Below are positions 51,338-58,813 of a stretch of DNA of 64,000 nucleotides, piece by piece (positions within the stretch are counted from its first letter, which is position 1; each line of letters opens with the position of its first letter). The stretch comes from Corynebacterium sp. Marseille-P3884 (GTDB lineage: Bacteria; Actinomycetota; Actinomycetes; Mycobacteriales; Mycobacteriaceae): NCBI RefSeq assembly GCF_017942225.1, contig NZ_JAGKSD010000005.1:1-64000 (forward strand), given 5' to 3'. The notes beneath the pieces were generated by a model. The model was given only the letters and a program-made list of their open reading frames with translations. It was not told where the DNA came from and searched no databases. The translations under genes and the position numbers were made by a program.

Positions 51338-52312
51338 TTAGCTCTGCTGCTTTGGACGGGCCGCGAAAAGCAGCACCAGCCCCGCCACAATCCACAGCGC
51401 CAGGACCCACCAGGCGGATCCTGCGCCGTTGCCGTCGAAAAACGACAGGGAGCGCACGAGGTGGCCGGTCGCGCCGATCGGCATCCACTGCCCCAGGGTG
51501 GACCATCCCGCAGGCAGGAGCCACGGCCCCGTCGACAAGCCGGACAGCGGATTCGCCAGGAAGATCGTCAAGACAGCGCCGATCCCGACGCCGGGAGCAC
51601 CAATGAGCGCACCGAGTCCGGCAGTGAGCATCGAGGTCGCCAAGATACCGGCAGAGATAGCGAGCCACTCCATGCCGAAGCTGCCCGTCAACGTTCCGTA
51701 GACCGAGTGCAGCATCCATGTAGCCACGAGACCGCCCAGCACTGCGATGCCAGTGAGAACCCCGATCTTCGTCCACCGAGTGCCGCGGAAGAGGAACGTG
51801 GCGATGACCGCGGAGATGATGCCGCCGAATGCGAGCGGAAGACCCAGCAGCGCGAGACCCGTCGCCTGCGGATCATCCTGGGATGTCGGTGCGAGGTCAG
51901 TGCGCTCGACACTCATGCCTTGGGCTTCAAGGGAGCCGGCGATGCCGTCGATAAGCTGCGCGTACGGCACGCCGTTACCTGAAGCTGTGAATGCAGTGGC
52001 GCCTTCCGGAGTCACGGCGAGACCGCCGACCGCCTCCCGTTCAAGCACAGCATTTCGCACTTCATCGGCGTTTTCCATCACGGTGATCTCCGGCGCTTCG
52101 TCGCCCGTTTTCTGCTCGATGCCTTGCGTCAGCTGCTCCACCATCGGCTCCGGCGCGCTGACGGCGACCGGAACCCCGGACGGGCCCGACGCGAAGGTCG
52201 GCGCGAGGAACGCGAAGAGCATCAGCCCGATGATGACGGGGATGCCGAGTATCACCCCCGCCGCTTTCGCCGCATGCGACCTTCCTTGTTCTTCTTTCAC
52301 TGCCGTAGTCAT
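51338..52312 (-). CDS. YhgE/ABC-2-type membrane protein
   Basis: A protein of 324 residues from the ATG at 52312 (MTTAVKEEQGRSHAAKA), AGGAG upstream. One N-terminal helix (about 18-40), an extracytoplasmic domain of about 120 residues, then five C-terminal helices ending in LVLLFAARPKQQS. This is the layout of YhgE/Pip and ABC-2 permeases without their own ATPase. It is divergent from a TetR gene with operator-like repeats between them, so it is probably the regulated target. Substrate unknown. Confidence 0.75.
   Translation of the reverse strand: MTTAVKEEQGRSHAAKAAGVILGIPVIIGLMLFAFLAPTFASGPSGVPVAVSAPEPMVEQLTQGIEQKTGDEAPEITVMENADEVRNAVLEREAVGGLAVTPEGATAFTASGNGVPYAQLIDGIAGSLEAQGMSVERTDLAPTSQDDPQATGLALLGLPLAFGGIISAVIATFLFRGTRWTKIGVLTGIAVLGGLVATWMLHSVYGTLTGSFGMEWLAISAGILATSMLTAGLGALIGAPGVGIGAVLTIFLANPLSGLSTGPWLLPAGWSTLGQWMPIGATGHLVRSLSFFDGNGAGSAWWVLALWIVAGLVLLFAARPKQQS
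51945..51956 (+). repeat. CGTCGATAAGC site 18
   Basis: CCGTCGATAAGC; gene strand ctt-atc-gac in AQLIDGIAG. Confidence 0.9.
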
Positions 52313-52337
52313 ATTCAGGCTCCTCCTTAAACCGATT

Positions 52338-52381
52338 CGGAACACCCTGTTCCACTTGCGTAAACGGATCATAGTGTTCCG
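52338..52381. promoter_or_regulatory. Candidate TetR operators in the divergent intergenic region
   Basis: CGGAACAC (52338-52345) with CTGTTCC (52347-52353) forms GGAAC-5-GTTCC; its inverse GTGTTCCG recurs at 52374-52381, directly before the tetR -10 TATGAT (52387-52392). TATGAT is 6 nt before the tetR ATG, a leaderless start. Confidence 0.55.
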
Positions 52382-52398
52382 TTTGGTATGATGCAAGC

Positions 52399-52974
52399 AT
52401 GAGACAGGATGCTGCCGACAACCGTGAAGCGATCGTCACCGCCGCCCGAACCCTTTTCGTCGAACACGGCGGAAACGTGTCGATGCGCGCGATCGCCAAG
52501 GAGGCCGGTGTCGGAATTGCCTCAGTGAGCAGGCACTTCCCCGACCGCATCACGCTTCTCGACGCCATCGGCGCCAACGCCGTCCAGGACATCGAGACCG
52601 TCATCAGCGAGCACCTTCCCCTCTTTGAAGAAGCTCCTGAAAAAGCGTGGAGTGGTGCGATTCACGCCATCGCCGAATTGAAACTGGCGCTGCTCGGGCA
52701 GACGCTGTTCTCGGAATTCGAGCAGATCTCAGGCATCCAACGCATCATTGAGAATCGCGCAGAGGAGATCCGCAGCGCCTATGAACCGCTGATCACTCAG
52801 GCAAAGAAAGCGGGCCTGTACCCAGCAGATCTGGAGCCTCTCGAATTCCACATCGCGCTCGCCATCGCCTCCCGCCCGCTGCCGAATTCGAAGCTCATCA
52901 ACGCCCACGCGTCGCAGGTCCAGCAAGAACTCATCGATATGTTCCTCGACGGATTGCGCGCCCGCGCATCGTAG
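52399..52974 (+). CDS. TetR family transcriptional regulator
   Basis: A protein of 191 residues. HTH: ARTLFVEHGGNVSMRAIAKE, AGVGIASVSRHFPDRITLL. The C-terminal domain is of the AcrR/MarR-like helical type. Binding to the GGAAC/GTTCC repeats in the 86-bp intergenic region would repress both itself and the membrane protein gene; inferred from the arrangement. Confidence 0.92.
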   Translation: MRQDAADNREAIVTAARTLFVEHGGNVSMRAIAKEAGVGIASVSRHFPDRITLLDAIGANAVQDIETVISEHLPLFEEAPEKAWSGAIHAIAELKLALLGQTLFSEFEQISGIQRIIENRAEEIRSAYEPLITQAKKAGLYPADLEPLEFHIALAIASRPLPNSKLINAHASQVQQELIDMFLDGLRARAS

Positions 52975-53000
52975 GCCGCAACGTGGTTGAGATCCGAAAG

Positions 53001-53006
53001 TAGACT
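53001..53006 (+). promoter_or_regulatory. -10 box of the first pth gene
   Basis: TAGACT, 8 nt before the GTG at 53015. Confidence 0.45.
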
Positions 53007-53014
53007 TGGGTCCT

Positions 53015-53578
53015 GTGACTTCTGATTCTTCACCCGTCCTCATCGTCGGCTTGGGCAATCCCGGCACGATTTACACGCAGACCCGCCACAATGCGGGAGT
53101 GATGGTCATCGAGGAACTCCTGGACCGCGCAACGCCAATGCCGGCGCAGCTGAGCGTGCACAAGAAGACGAACACGGAGGTCGCTGAGCTCACGGCCGGC
53201 CGTCTCACCGATCGGCGCACGATTCTCGCCCGCACCCGCGGGTTCATGAATGTCTCCGGCGGCCCCGTTAAAGCCCTCGCCAGCTACTACGGCGTTAAAC
53301 CTGACAGTATTTATGTCGTCTACGACGAACTCGATCTCGACTTCGGGCAGATCAAGCTCCGTCTCGGCGGCGGCGACCACGGCCACAACGGGTTGAAGTC
53401 CGTGACCAAGTCACTAGGCACCCCGAATTACAACCGCCTCGCCGTCGGCATCGGCCGCCCACCCGGCCGCCAGGCCCCCGCGGACTACGTGCTCAAGCCA
53501 TTTTCCAAGCAGGAAACCGTCGAGCTGCCCATCACGCTTGCCGACGCCGCTGACGAGCTCATCGCCGCCATCTCGTAG
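53015..53578 (+). CDS. pth: Peptidyl-tRNA hydrolase (copy 1)
   Basis: A protein of 187 residues, GTG start (VTSDSSPVLIVGLGNPG). Active-site residues are in place: Asn in GLGNPG, His in TRHNAG, Asp in YDELDLDFG and Asn in GHNGLKS. It recycles peptidyl-tRNA dropped from ribosomes. A second complete pth gene lies 1 kb away; the two differ by eye at about half of their residues, so the duplication is old. Confidence 0.95.
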   Translation: MTSDSSPVLIVGLGNPGTIYTQTRHNAGVMVIEELLDRATPMPAQLSVHKKTNTEVAELTAGRLTDRRTILARTRGFMNVSGGPVKALASYYGVKPDSIYVVYDELDLDFGQIKLRLGGGDHGHNGLKSVTKSLGTPNYNRLAVGIGRPPGRQAPADYVLKPFSKQETVELPITLADAADELIAAIS

Positions 53579-53585
53579 CGCGCCG

Positions 53586-54536
53586 TTAGCGCCCCAGCAG
53601 CTTCGCCTCGATCTCCGCGGCGGGCCCCTCCTGGAGTTTCCCAGTGAAATCCTCGCCGACGAGGCAGTAGCCGTGGTCGGGGTTGCTGCGCAGCGGCTTC
53701 TGCATGGCGTTGAGCTGCGGGTATAGGGGCGGAAGATCGTCGTGCTCGCGGGTGAACCGGGTTTCCACGCCACGGGCGTAGCGCCCGGAAAAAGCGCGGG
53801 TGGACACGGATGTCCCACCAGCGCGCAGAACGTCGCGGTTGGTCGCGGAGGTGCCGGCTTCGTCGGCAAGCAAGAACGCGCTGCCGCAGGCGACAGAATT
53901 CGCGCCCCACTCGATGAGGCGCTCGACATCCTCGGGCGTGCGGGCTCCGCCAGCGGCGATGATCGGGATGTTGACGTGGCGGAAAATGCCGCTGAGCAGC
54001 TGCTCTATGTCGCGCTCATCGGGCTCTTCAGTGATCGTCCACGTGGAGCGGTGGCCACCGGCTTTCGGGCCCTGCACGATGACACCGTCAGCGCCGAGTT
54101 CAGCTGCCTTGAGCGCGTCGACCTCATTGGTCACGGTCACCCACGCCTGGATGCCCGCATCGTGAATGCGCTTGAACTCTGCCTCAGTGAAGCAGCCGAA
54201 GGTGCACGAAATGATCGCCGCACGCCCGTCGTCAAGCGCAAGGTCGAGCTTCTCGTGGAAGCCGAAGGTGTAATCCGGCTCAGGAATCTCTGCGCCGAGC
54301 TCAGAGGCGATCGCCTTGAGATCCTCGGTGCGCGGTTCATCTCGCTGCGGGTAGAAGAGATTGATGCCGAAGGGTTCGTCGATAAGCGAAAGCTCTTCGC
54401 GCGCGCGGTCGATTGAGCACGTTCCCCATGCGAGGAAACCAAAGCTGACGGAATTGACCAGCTCGGGAGTGCTTGGACCGCCGGCCATGGGGGCGGCGAT
54501 CACGCGGGGCAGACGGGCGGGAAGTTCAGGTGGCAT
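53586..54536 (-). CDS. Nitronate monooxygenase family FMN protein
   Basis: A protein of 316 residues from the ATG at 54536 (MPPELPARLPRVIAAPMAGG). TIM-barrel features of the 2-nitropropane dioxygenase family: APMAGG at the start, GADGVIVQGPKAGGHRS, PIIAAGGARTPEDV and ACGSAFLLADEAG (FMN phosphate loop). It may oxidise nitronates or act as an enoyl reductase. TAGAGT on the minus strand is 7 nt before the start. Convergent with pth copy 1 and divergent from pth copy 2. Confidence 0.92.
   Translation of the reverse strand: MPPELPARLPRVIAAPMAGGPSTPELVNSVSFGFLAWGTCSIDRAREELSLIDEPFGINLFYPQRDEPRTEDLKAIASELGAEIPEPDYTFGFHEKLDLALDDGRAAIISCTFGCFTEAEFKRIHDAGIQAWVTVTNEVDALKAAELGADGVIVQGPKAGGHRSTWTITEEPDERDIEQLLSGIFRHVNIPIIAAGGARTPEDVERLIEWGANSVACGSAFLLADEAGTSATNRDVLRAGGTSVSTRAFSGRYARGVETRFTREHDDLPPLYPQLNAMQKPLRSNPDHGYCLVGEDFTGKLQEGPAAEIEAKLLGR
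54376..54387 (+). repeat. CGTCGATAAGC site 19
   Basis: TCGTCGATAAGC; nitronate monooxygenase gene strand reads ctt-atc-gac in LSLIDEPFG. Confidence 0.9.
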
Positions 54537-54576
54537 GGTGGCCACTCTAGCGAAGCCGTCACTTACACTGGGCTGC
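54537..54576. promoter_or_regulatory. Back-to-back leaderless promoters (nitronate monooxygenase and pth copy 2)
   Basis: In 40 bp, the minus -10 TAGAGT (54549-54544) and the plus -10 TACACT (54564-54569) each end 7 nt before their start codons. Confidence 0.5.
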
Positions 54577-55179
54577 GTGTTCGACAAATTACGCGCTCTT
54601 TTCGCACCCCGCCAGCACACACTCGACCTCGACACCGAATGGCTCATCGTCGGCTTGGGCAACCCCGGCGCGAAATACGCCGCCACCCGCCACAACGTGG
54701 GCTACATGGCGCAAGATGCGCTTATCGACGCGCCCCTCCGCCCCCTTCCCTCCTTCAAAGCCCAGGGCGTGATGGTGCCGGACACGCCTGCTCTTGCGCT
54801 GCGGTCGACGACCTTCATGAACCTCAGTGGCGAGGGAATTGCCCCGGTGGCGGAGAAGCTCGGGATTCCGCCTGAGCGCATCATTGTTCTCCACGACGAG
54901 CTCGACCTGCCCGCCGAGAAAGTCCGCATCAAACAGGGCGGGAACGAGAACGGCCACAACGGCCTGAAGTCCCTTACTGAGCAGCTAGGCACCCGCGACT
55001 ATATCCGCGTGCGCATCGGCATCGGACGCCCGCCGAAGGGCACGCCTGTTCCCGAGTGGGTGCTCAGCCCCGTCGACGATGAGGGGCTCGATGCGCAGAT
55101 CGCCACTGCCGCCGACGCCGCACGCCTCGTGGTCGAAGAAGGTCTGCAGCGCGCGCAGAACGAGATCCACGCGCGTTAG
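54577..55179 (+). CDS. pth: Peptidyl-tRNA hydrolase (copy 2)
   Basis: A protein of 200 residues from the GTG at 54577 (VFDKLRALFAPRQHTLD), with an N-terminal extension of about 20 residues before the core. GLGNPGAKYAATRHNVGY, LHDELDLP and ENGHNGLKS carry the same catalytic residues as copy 1, so both should be active. The frame is open further upstream but runs into the divergent gene. The stop overlaps that of the convergent membrane protein gene by 4 bp. Confidence 0.94.
   Translation: MFDKLRALFAPRQHTLDLDTEWLIVGLGNPGAKYAATRHNVGYMAQDALIDAPLRPLPSFKAQGVMVPDTPALALRSTTFMNLSGEGIAPVAEKLGIPPERIIVLHDELDLPAEKVRIKQGGNENGHNGLKSLTEQLGTRDYIRVRIGIGRPPKGTPVPEWVLSPVDDEGLDAQIATAADAARLVVEEGLQRAQNEIHAR
54720..54731 (-). 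repeat. CGTCGATAAGC site 20 (in pth copy 2)
   Basis: Plus strand GCTTATCGACGC; read ctt-atc-gac in DALIDAPLR. Confidence 0.9.
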
Positions 55180-55946
55180 TCGTCGTTACGGTAATCGACG
55201 TACTCGTTGACCGCATAGGCGTGCATCCACGGCACGAGACCATCGATGCCTGTACCGAAGACCCACAACTCTTCGCTAAATACCGGCGGCGTTTCGTCGA
55301 TGGCTTTCATGATGGATCTGAATAGAACAGGCCGCGCATCTCGCATGACAGCAGCGTATTGGGAGCAGATGCCCATGAAATGCTGGAAGAACTGGGGCGA
55401 TGCGAGGTCGCCTTTCAACGCCCTAGCGCGTCGCGTGACTGCGGCGATCCCGTCGCGGATCGGCACCCGCTTTTCGTCGTCCAGCGTGCATGTTTCGTAG
55501 GCGAAGAACAGGTCCTCGAGTAGGTCGTCCACAATAGTCAGGCGTGCATCTTCGTCGCCGTTCTCAGCCGCGGCCAGCACAGCGACGCGCCGCGACATTC
55601 TGTCGATCCGCCGCGCCGTGCGCATCGCTCTTGTCACCTTGCCGGTCCGATTGCTTTCTGGCAGTGGCGCGAACTCCTCCTTCATTTTGTTCCACTCCTC
55701 GACCATTCCAGCCGCCAGGGGCGAGCGGAGGTGGTGGATCATCCGGTCGGTCGCGGGAATCGAATCTACGGCGCGGCGATAAAAGACGTCGTCCCGCGGG
55801 ATAATGGGCTCGACGTATCGCTCCAAGCCCATGCGTGAGACCCTGCTGGCACTCGAGTTCCGTTGCTTGATCGTCACGATGATGCCGATGATGAGGAACA
55901 CTCCGCACACGAAAACGGCATCCCAGCCAATAGCGGCCTGCATCAT
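55176..55946 (-). CDS. Membrane-anchored hypothetical protein
   Basis: A protein of 256 residues from ATG 55946 (MMQAAIGWDAVFV), whose A is shared with the preceding TGA stop; AAGGGAG lies upstream. One N-terminal membrane helix (about 9-26), then an all-helical cytoplasmic domain (DRMIHHLRSPLAAGMVEEW, RIDRMSRRVAVLAAAENGD). The TDRMIHHLRSPL stretch resembles TDRLIRGLQSPL in the neighbouring protein, so the two may be distant duplicates. No family recognised. Confidence 0.75.
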   Translation of the reverse strand: MMQAAIGWDAVFVCGVFLIIGIIVTIKQRNSSASRVSRMGLERYVEPIIPRDDVFYRRAVDSIPATDRMIHHLRSPLAAGMVEEWNKMKEEFAPLPESNRTGKVTRAMRTARRIDRMSRRVAVLAAAENGDEDARLTIVDDLLEDLFFAYETCTLDDEKRVPIRDGIAAVTRRARALKGDLASPQFFQHFMGICSQYAAVMRDARPVLFRSIMKAIDETPPVFSEELWVFGTGIDGLVPWMHAYAVNEYVDYRNDD

Positions 55947-56683
55947 CACAGCACTCCCTTGCGAAAGCGGCGGTAGACCTGCGCTTCCGAGCACGAAAGC
56001 AGCAGATCGTCAGGGTCGACCAACGACTTGGCCCCGTATTTCCCACTTCTATTCCAGACCGCGCCTGCTGGCTCAAACCCGCCCACACCGGCGGCCGGAC
56101 GGAATTCCCGGTTCGTGATCGACACCGGCGCCTTGTCGTCGATAAACCGTGTCGAAAACCGGCCGACGGAATGAACTACGCGGACATATTCCTCAATGAA
56201 GGTGGGCGCGGCCTCCCGCCCGCGTAATGCCGCGATATCGCGGAACACAGGTTGGGCGTTGCGCGTGCGCGCCTCAGTCATCAGCTCGTTGATTGCCTGA
56301 CGACGACACCGCTCGTCCCCGCCCTCAATCCCCGTCAGGTAGCGGACATTTTCGGAGGCGGCGTAGATCTTCTCAATCGCCTCGGTCGACCACGGATTCT
56401 GTGCGTATTCCTGCTTTGCCACCTCCCAATCAGCCCAAGCATTGGGCGGCAGGAGCGGCGATTGGAGTCCGCGGATCAGCCTGTCGGTCTCGGCGATCAA
56501 CGCCCCCGCGCGCTGCCCGTGCGTGTCCGCGAAAGCCTTGCCCACTGCCGTCTCTTTGTAGCTTGCCCTCATCGCCGACACACCGCTAAGCAACAGCGCC
56601 ACCAGAAATAAGACTGCGACCAGTACAAGAGGTGAGATCAACGGCACGTCGTTGTCCGACTGCGCCAATATCTGCACGTCCAT
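55946..56683 (-). CDS. Membrane-anchored hypothetical protein
   Basis: A protein of 245 residues from ATG 56683 (MDVQILAQSDND), with GGAG 10 nt upstream; ATG 56698 is an alternative. One membrane helix (about 18-38, PLVLVAVLFLVALLLSGV) and a helical cytoplasmic domain (TDRLIRGLQSPLLP, EAIEKIYAASENVRYLTGIE). It is translationally coupled (TGATG) to the 55176-55946 gene. Family and function unknown. Confidence 0.75.
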   Translation of the reverse strand: MDVQILAQSDNDVPLISPLVLVAVLFLVALLLSGVSAMRASYKETAVGKAFADTHGQRAGALIAETDRLIRGLQSPLLPPNAWADWEVAKQEYAQNPWSTEAIEKIYAASENVRYLTGIEGGDERCRRQAINELMTEARTRNAQPVFRDIAALRGREAAPTFIEEYVRVVHSVGRFSTRFIDDKAPVSITNREFRPAAGVGGFEPAGAVWNRSGKYGAKSLVDPDDLLLSCSEAQVYRRFRKGVL

Positions 56684-56767
56684 TCTCGTGCGCTCCATTC
56701 AGCCGGTGGACAATCCCTTTCCACCCTAAACTGTTTTCCACTGCTCGCATGCCGGAAAGGAAATGCT

Positions 56768-57430
56768 ATGTTGCCCGACCACGAACTCATCGCTGACGTC
56801 GGCAAGGGCTGGAAGCGGTACAAGACGGCAGCCACGTTCTTGGAATGGTCCGTCGTTCCGTGGTGCGGATTATCCTTTCTATTGTTCCTCCTGCTCAGTG
56901 GCGTCCGGCTTGAAAACAGAGCATTCTACGTCGACGGCGACCCCGTCCTCTTTGCACGAGCGATAGTGTGCTTCGTGTTGACATGGTTGGTGATATTCGC
57001 CTGCATTGCTTTCACTCTGGGATGGCCAAGGCCCTGGGTCGTCATTCCGGGCATAGTCGTTGCAAGCGCGCCCCTCGCGTGCTTCAGCACCAACTCTCTT
57101 ATGTGGGGGTTGATCCTGACCGCGACCCTCGCCGTGATATTCACAATCAGCTACCTGCTATTGATTCCCCTGCATAGACGAGCCGGGTTGTACTCGTTCA
57201 TCCGTCAGGTGGTCCGGCTCCGGGCCGAGCACCGGCAAGGCATGCATCAGGTCCTGGCCATACAGGGCTACGGCCCGTGGATGCTTCGGCTGCAGCCAGT
57301 GCCGTCGCCGAAAGACGCGCCACGCTTCTCCGCTGTCAGGTTCCCCTCGCCCCCACGCATTGCCCCGGGTGATTTCGTCGCAGTCAACCGCGATGGCCAC
57401 GTTGAAATCGCTGAAACACTTTCTCGGTAG
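56768..57430 (+). CDS. Membrane protein, tandem paralogue 1
   Basis: A protein of 220 residues, GAAAGGAA before the ATG. The opening LPDHELIADVGKGWKRYKTA is cytoplasmic, followed by four membrane helices (about 28-135) and a C-terminal domain (HRQGMHQVLAIQGYGPWMLR ... APGDFVAVNRDGHVEIA) resembling a small beta domain. It is duplicated directly downstream. No known family recognised. Confidence 0.78.
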   Translation: MLPDHELIADVGKGWKRYKTAATFLEWSVVPWCGLSFLLFLLLSGVRLENRAFYVDGDPVLFARAIVCFVLTWLVIFACIAFTLGWPRPWVVIPGIVVASAPLACFSTNSLMWGLILTATLAVIFTISYLLLIPLHRRAGLYSFIRQVVRLRAEHRQGMHQVLAIQGYGPWMLRLQPVPSPKDAPRFSAVRFPSPPRIAPGDFVAVNRDGHVEIAETLSR

Positions 57431-57438
57431 GAGACCTA

Positions 57439-58101
57439 ATGAGACCCGACCACGAACTCATCGCCGACGTCGGCAAGGGCTGGAAGCGGTACCAAACCGC
57501 TTCGAAAATCCTCGGCAACGGCTTCCTCGTCTGGACGTTGGTTTACGTCGTAGTCTTCCTCTCGACAAACGAGGTCCGCCTCGACACTCAGCGGATATAT
57601 TTCGACGGCGACACCGGATTGATGGTCCGTTTCGCAATCAGCATTGTCACCTGGTTCGCGGCTTTCCTCCCCACCTATGCGTTTAGCCAGGGATGGCCGG
57701 TGCAATGGTTGACCATGCCGCTCATCGTGGCAGCGAACGGGATCCTCGTCGGTATAACCGTGCCCTCGATGAAATGGACTCTCGTGCTCACGGTCCTGCT
57801 TGCGCTGACCGTCGTGATCGCATGGATCTGGATCGCGCCGCTATTTCGCCGCAAAGGTTTGTTCACCTTCATCCGTCGTCTCGCGAGACTGCACTACGCG
57901 CACCGGCAGGGTGCCCACCAGGTCGTCGCCATCGAGGGCCATGGGCCGTGGGCGTTGCGGCTTAAACCGGTGCCGATACGGCACGCCACGCCCCGCTTCT
58001 CCACCATCAAGGTGAACACGCCTCCTGCAGTCGCGCCCGGAGATTTCGTCGCCATCAACCACAACCGCCAGGTCGAGTTTTCCTGCAGGATTTCCCGTTA
58101 G
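57439..58101 (+). CDS. Membrane protein, tandem paralogue 2
   Basis: A protein of 220 residues, the same length as its neighbour, AGGAGA before the ATG, 8 bp after the previous stop. It shares RPDHELIADVGKGWKRYQTA, the helix pattern, and HRQGAHQVVAIEGHGPWALR ... APGDFVAINHNRQVEF. The membrane part has diverged more than the two ends, suggesting the ends are the functional parts. Its stop overlaps the FMN reductase stop by 4 bp. Confidence 0.78.
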   Translation: MRPDHELIADVGKGWKRYQTASKILGNGFLVWTLVYVVVFLSTNEVRLDTQRIYFDGDTGLMVRFAISIVTWFAAFLPTYAFSQGWPVQWLTMPLIVAANGILVGITVPSMKWTLVLTVLLALTVVIAWIWIAPLFRRKGLFTFIRRLARLHYAHRQGAHQVVAIEGHGPWALRLKPVPIRHATPRFSTIKVNTPPAVAPGDFVAINHNRQVEFSCRISR

Positions 58102-58631
58102 CCGGTGACGGCCTCGAGGCGGTCGCACATCGCGGCGAGCTCTTTGGCTCGGTTCGGCATCGGGTTGAAGCCGTCCTTCATTTCCATCGCCTGGATGAAG
58201 CCGAGCTGCTCGCGGATGTCGTGCATGTGGAAATTCGCAGCGATCTGACGCCAGTGCTCGATCGCACGGATCGCACCAACACCTCCGTAGCCGACGAAGG
58301 CAATGGGCTTGCCCACCCACTCCGGGCCGAGAGTGTCCACCGCGTTCTTCAGTGCGGCCGGGACAGAGTGGTTGTACTCGGGCGTGATGAAGATGAACGC
58401 GTCACAGGCATCGATCGCCTGCGACCAGCGGGTCACCTCATCGTTGTCGTACTGCTTATTCATGAGCATGGGCATCCCGGCGCCGTCGTAAAGCGGAAGA
58501 TCGTAATCCGCGAGGTCGATGAACTCGTACTCGGCGCCCTCCCGCTCGCCGATATTCTCTTTCATCCAGCCGGCCACTTTCTCTGCGGTGCGGCTTTTAC
58601 GGATGGATCCGACGATCACGCCGATCTTCAT
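58098..58631 (-). CDS. NADPH-dependent FMN reductase family protein
   Basis: A protein of 177 residues from the ATG at 58631 (MKIGVIVGSIRKSRTAEKVA), GGAGAC upstream. Flavodoxin-like fold with FMN phosphate loop GSIRKSR, ITPEYNHSVPAALKNAVD and GYGGVGAIRA. Relatives reduce quinones, azo dyes or chromate. The frame extends to 58679 without support. Confidence 0.92.
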   Translation of the reverse strand: MKIGVIVGSIRKSRTAEKVAGWMKENIGEREGAEYEFIDLADYDLPLYDGAGMPMLMNKQYDNDEVTRWSQAIDACDAFIFITPEYNHSVPAALKNAVDTLGPEWVGKPIAFVGYGGVGAIRAIEHWRQIAANFHMHDIREQLGFIQAMEMKDGFNPMPNRAKELAAMCDRLEAVTG

Positions 58632-58798
58632 TACGTCTCCTCTCGGTTGTGTACAAGTCACCAAATCCCGACCCCACATTAATGAAGGCCATCAAGCTCT
58701 CCGCGAGCAACTAATGTCTTCAACGCGAAGAATTGTCGAAAGAATTCCAGTGAATTGTGCTGTCCTGCGCTGGTTAGCCCTGACCTTGCTGTAGCGAC

Positions 58799-58804
58799 TA
58801 CCCT
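58799..58804 (+). promoter_or_regulatory. -10 box of prfC
   Basis: TACCCT, 9 nt before the ATG at 58814; very short or no leader. The 134 bp before it shows no other feature. Confidence 0.4.
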
Positions 58805-58813
58805 CTACAGGTC

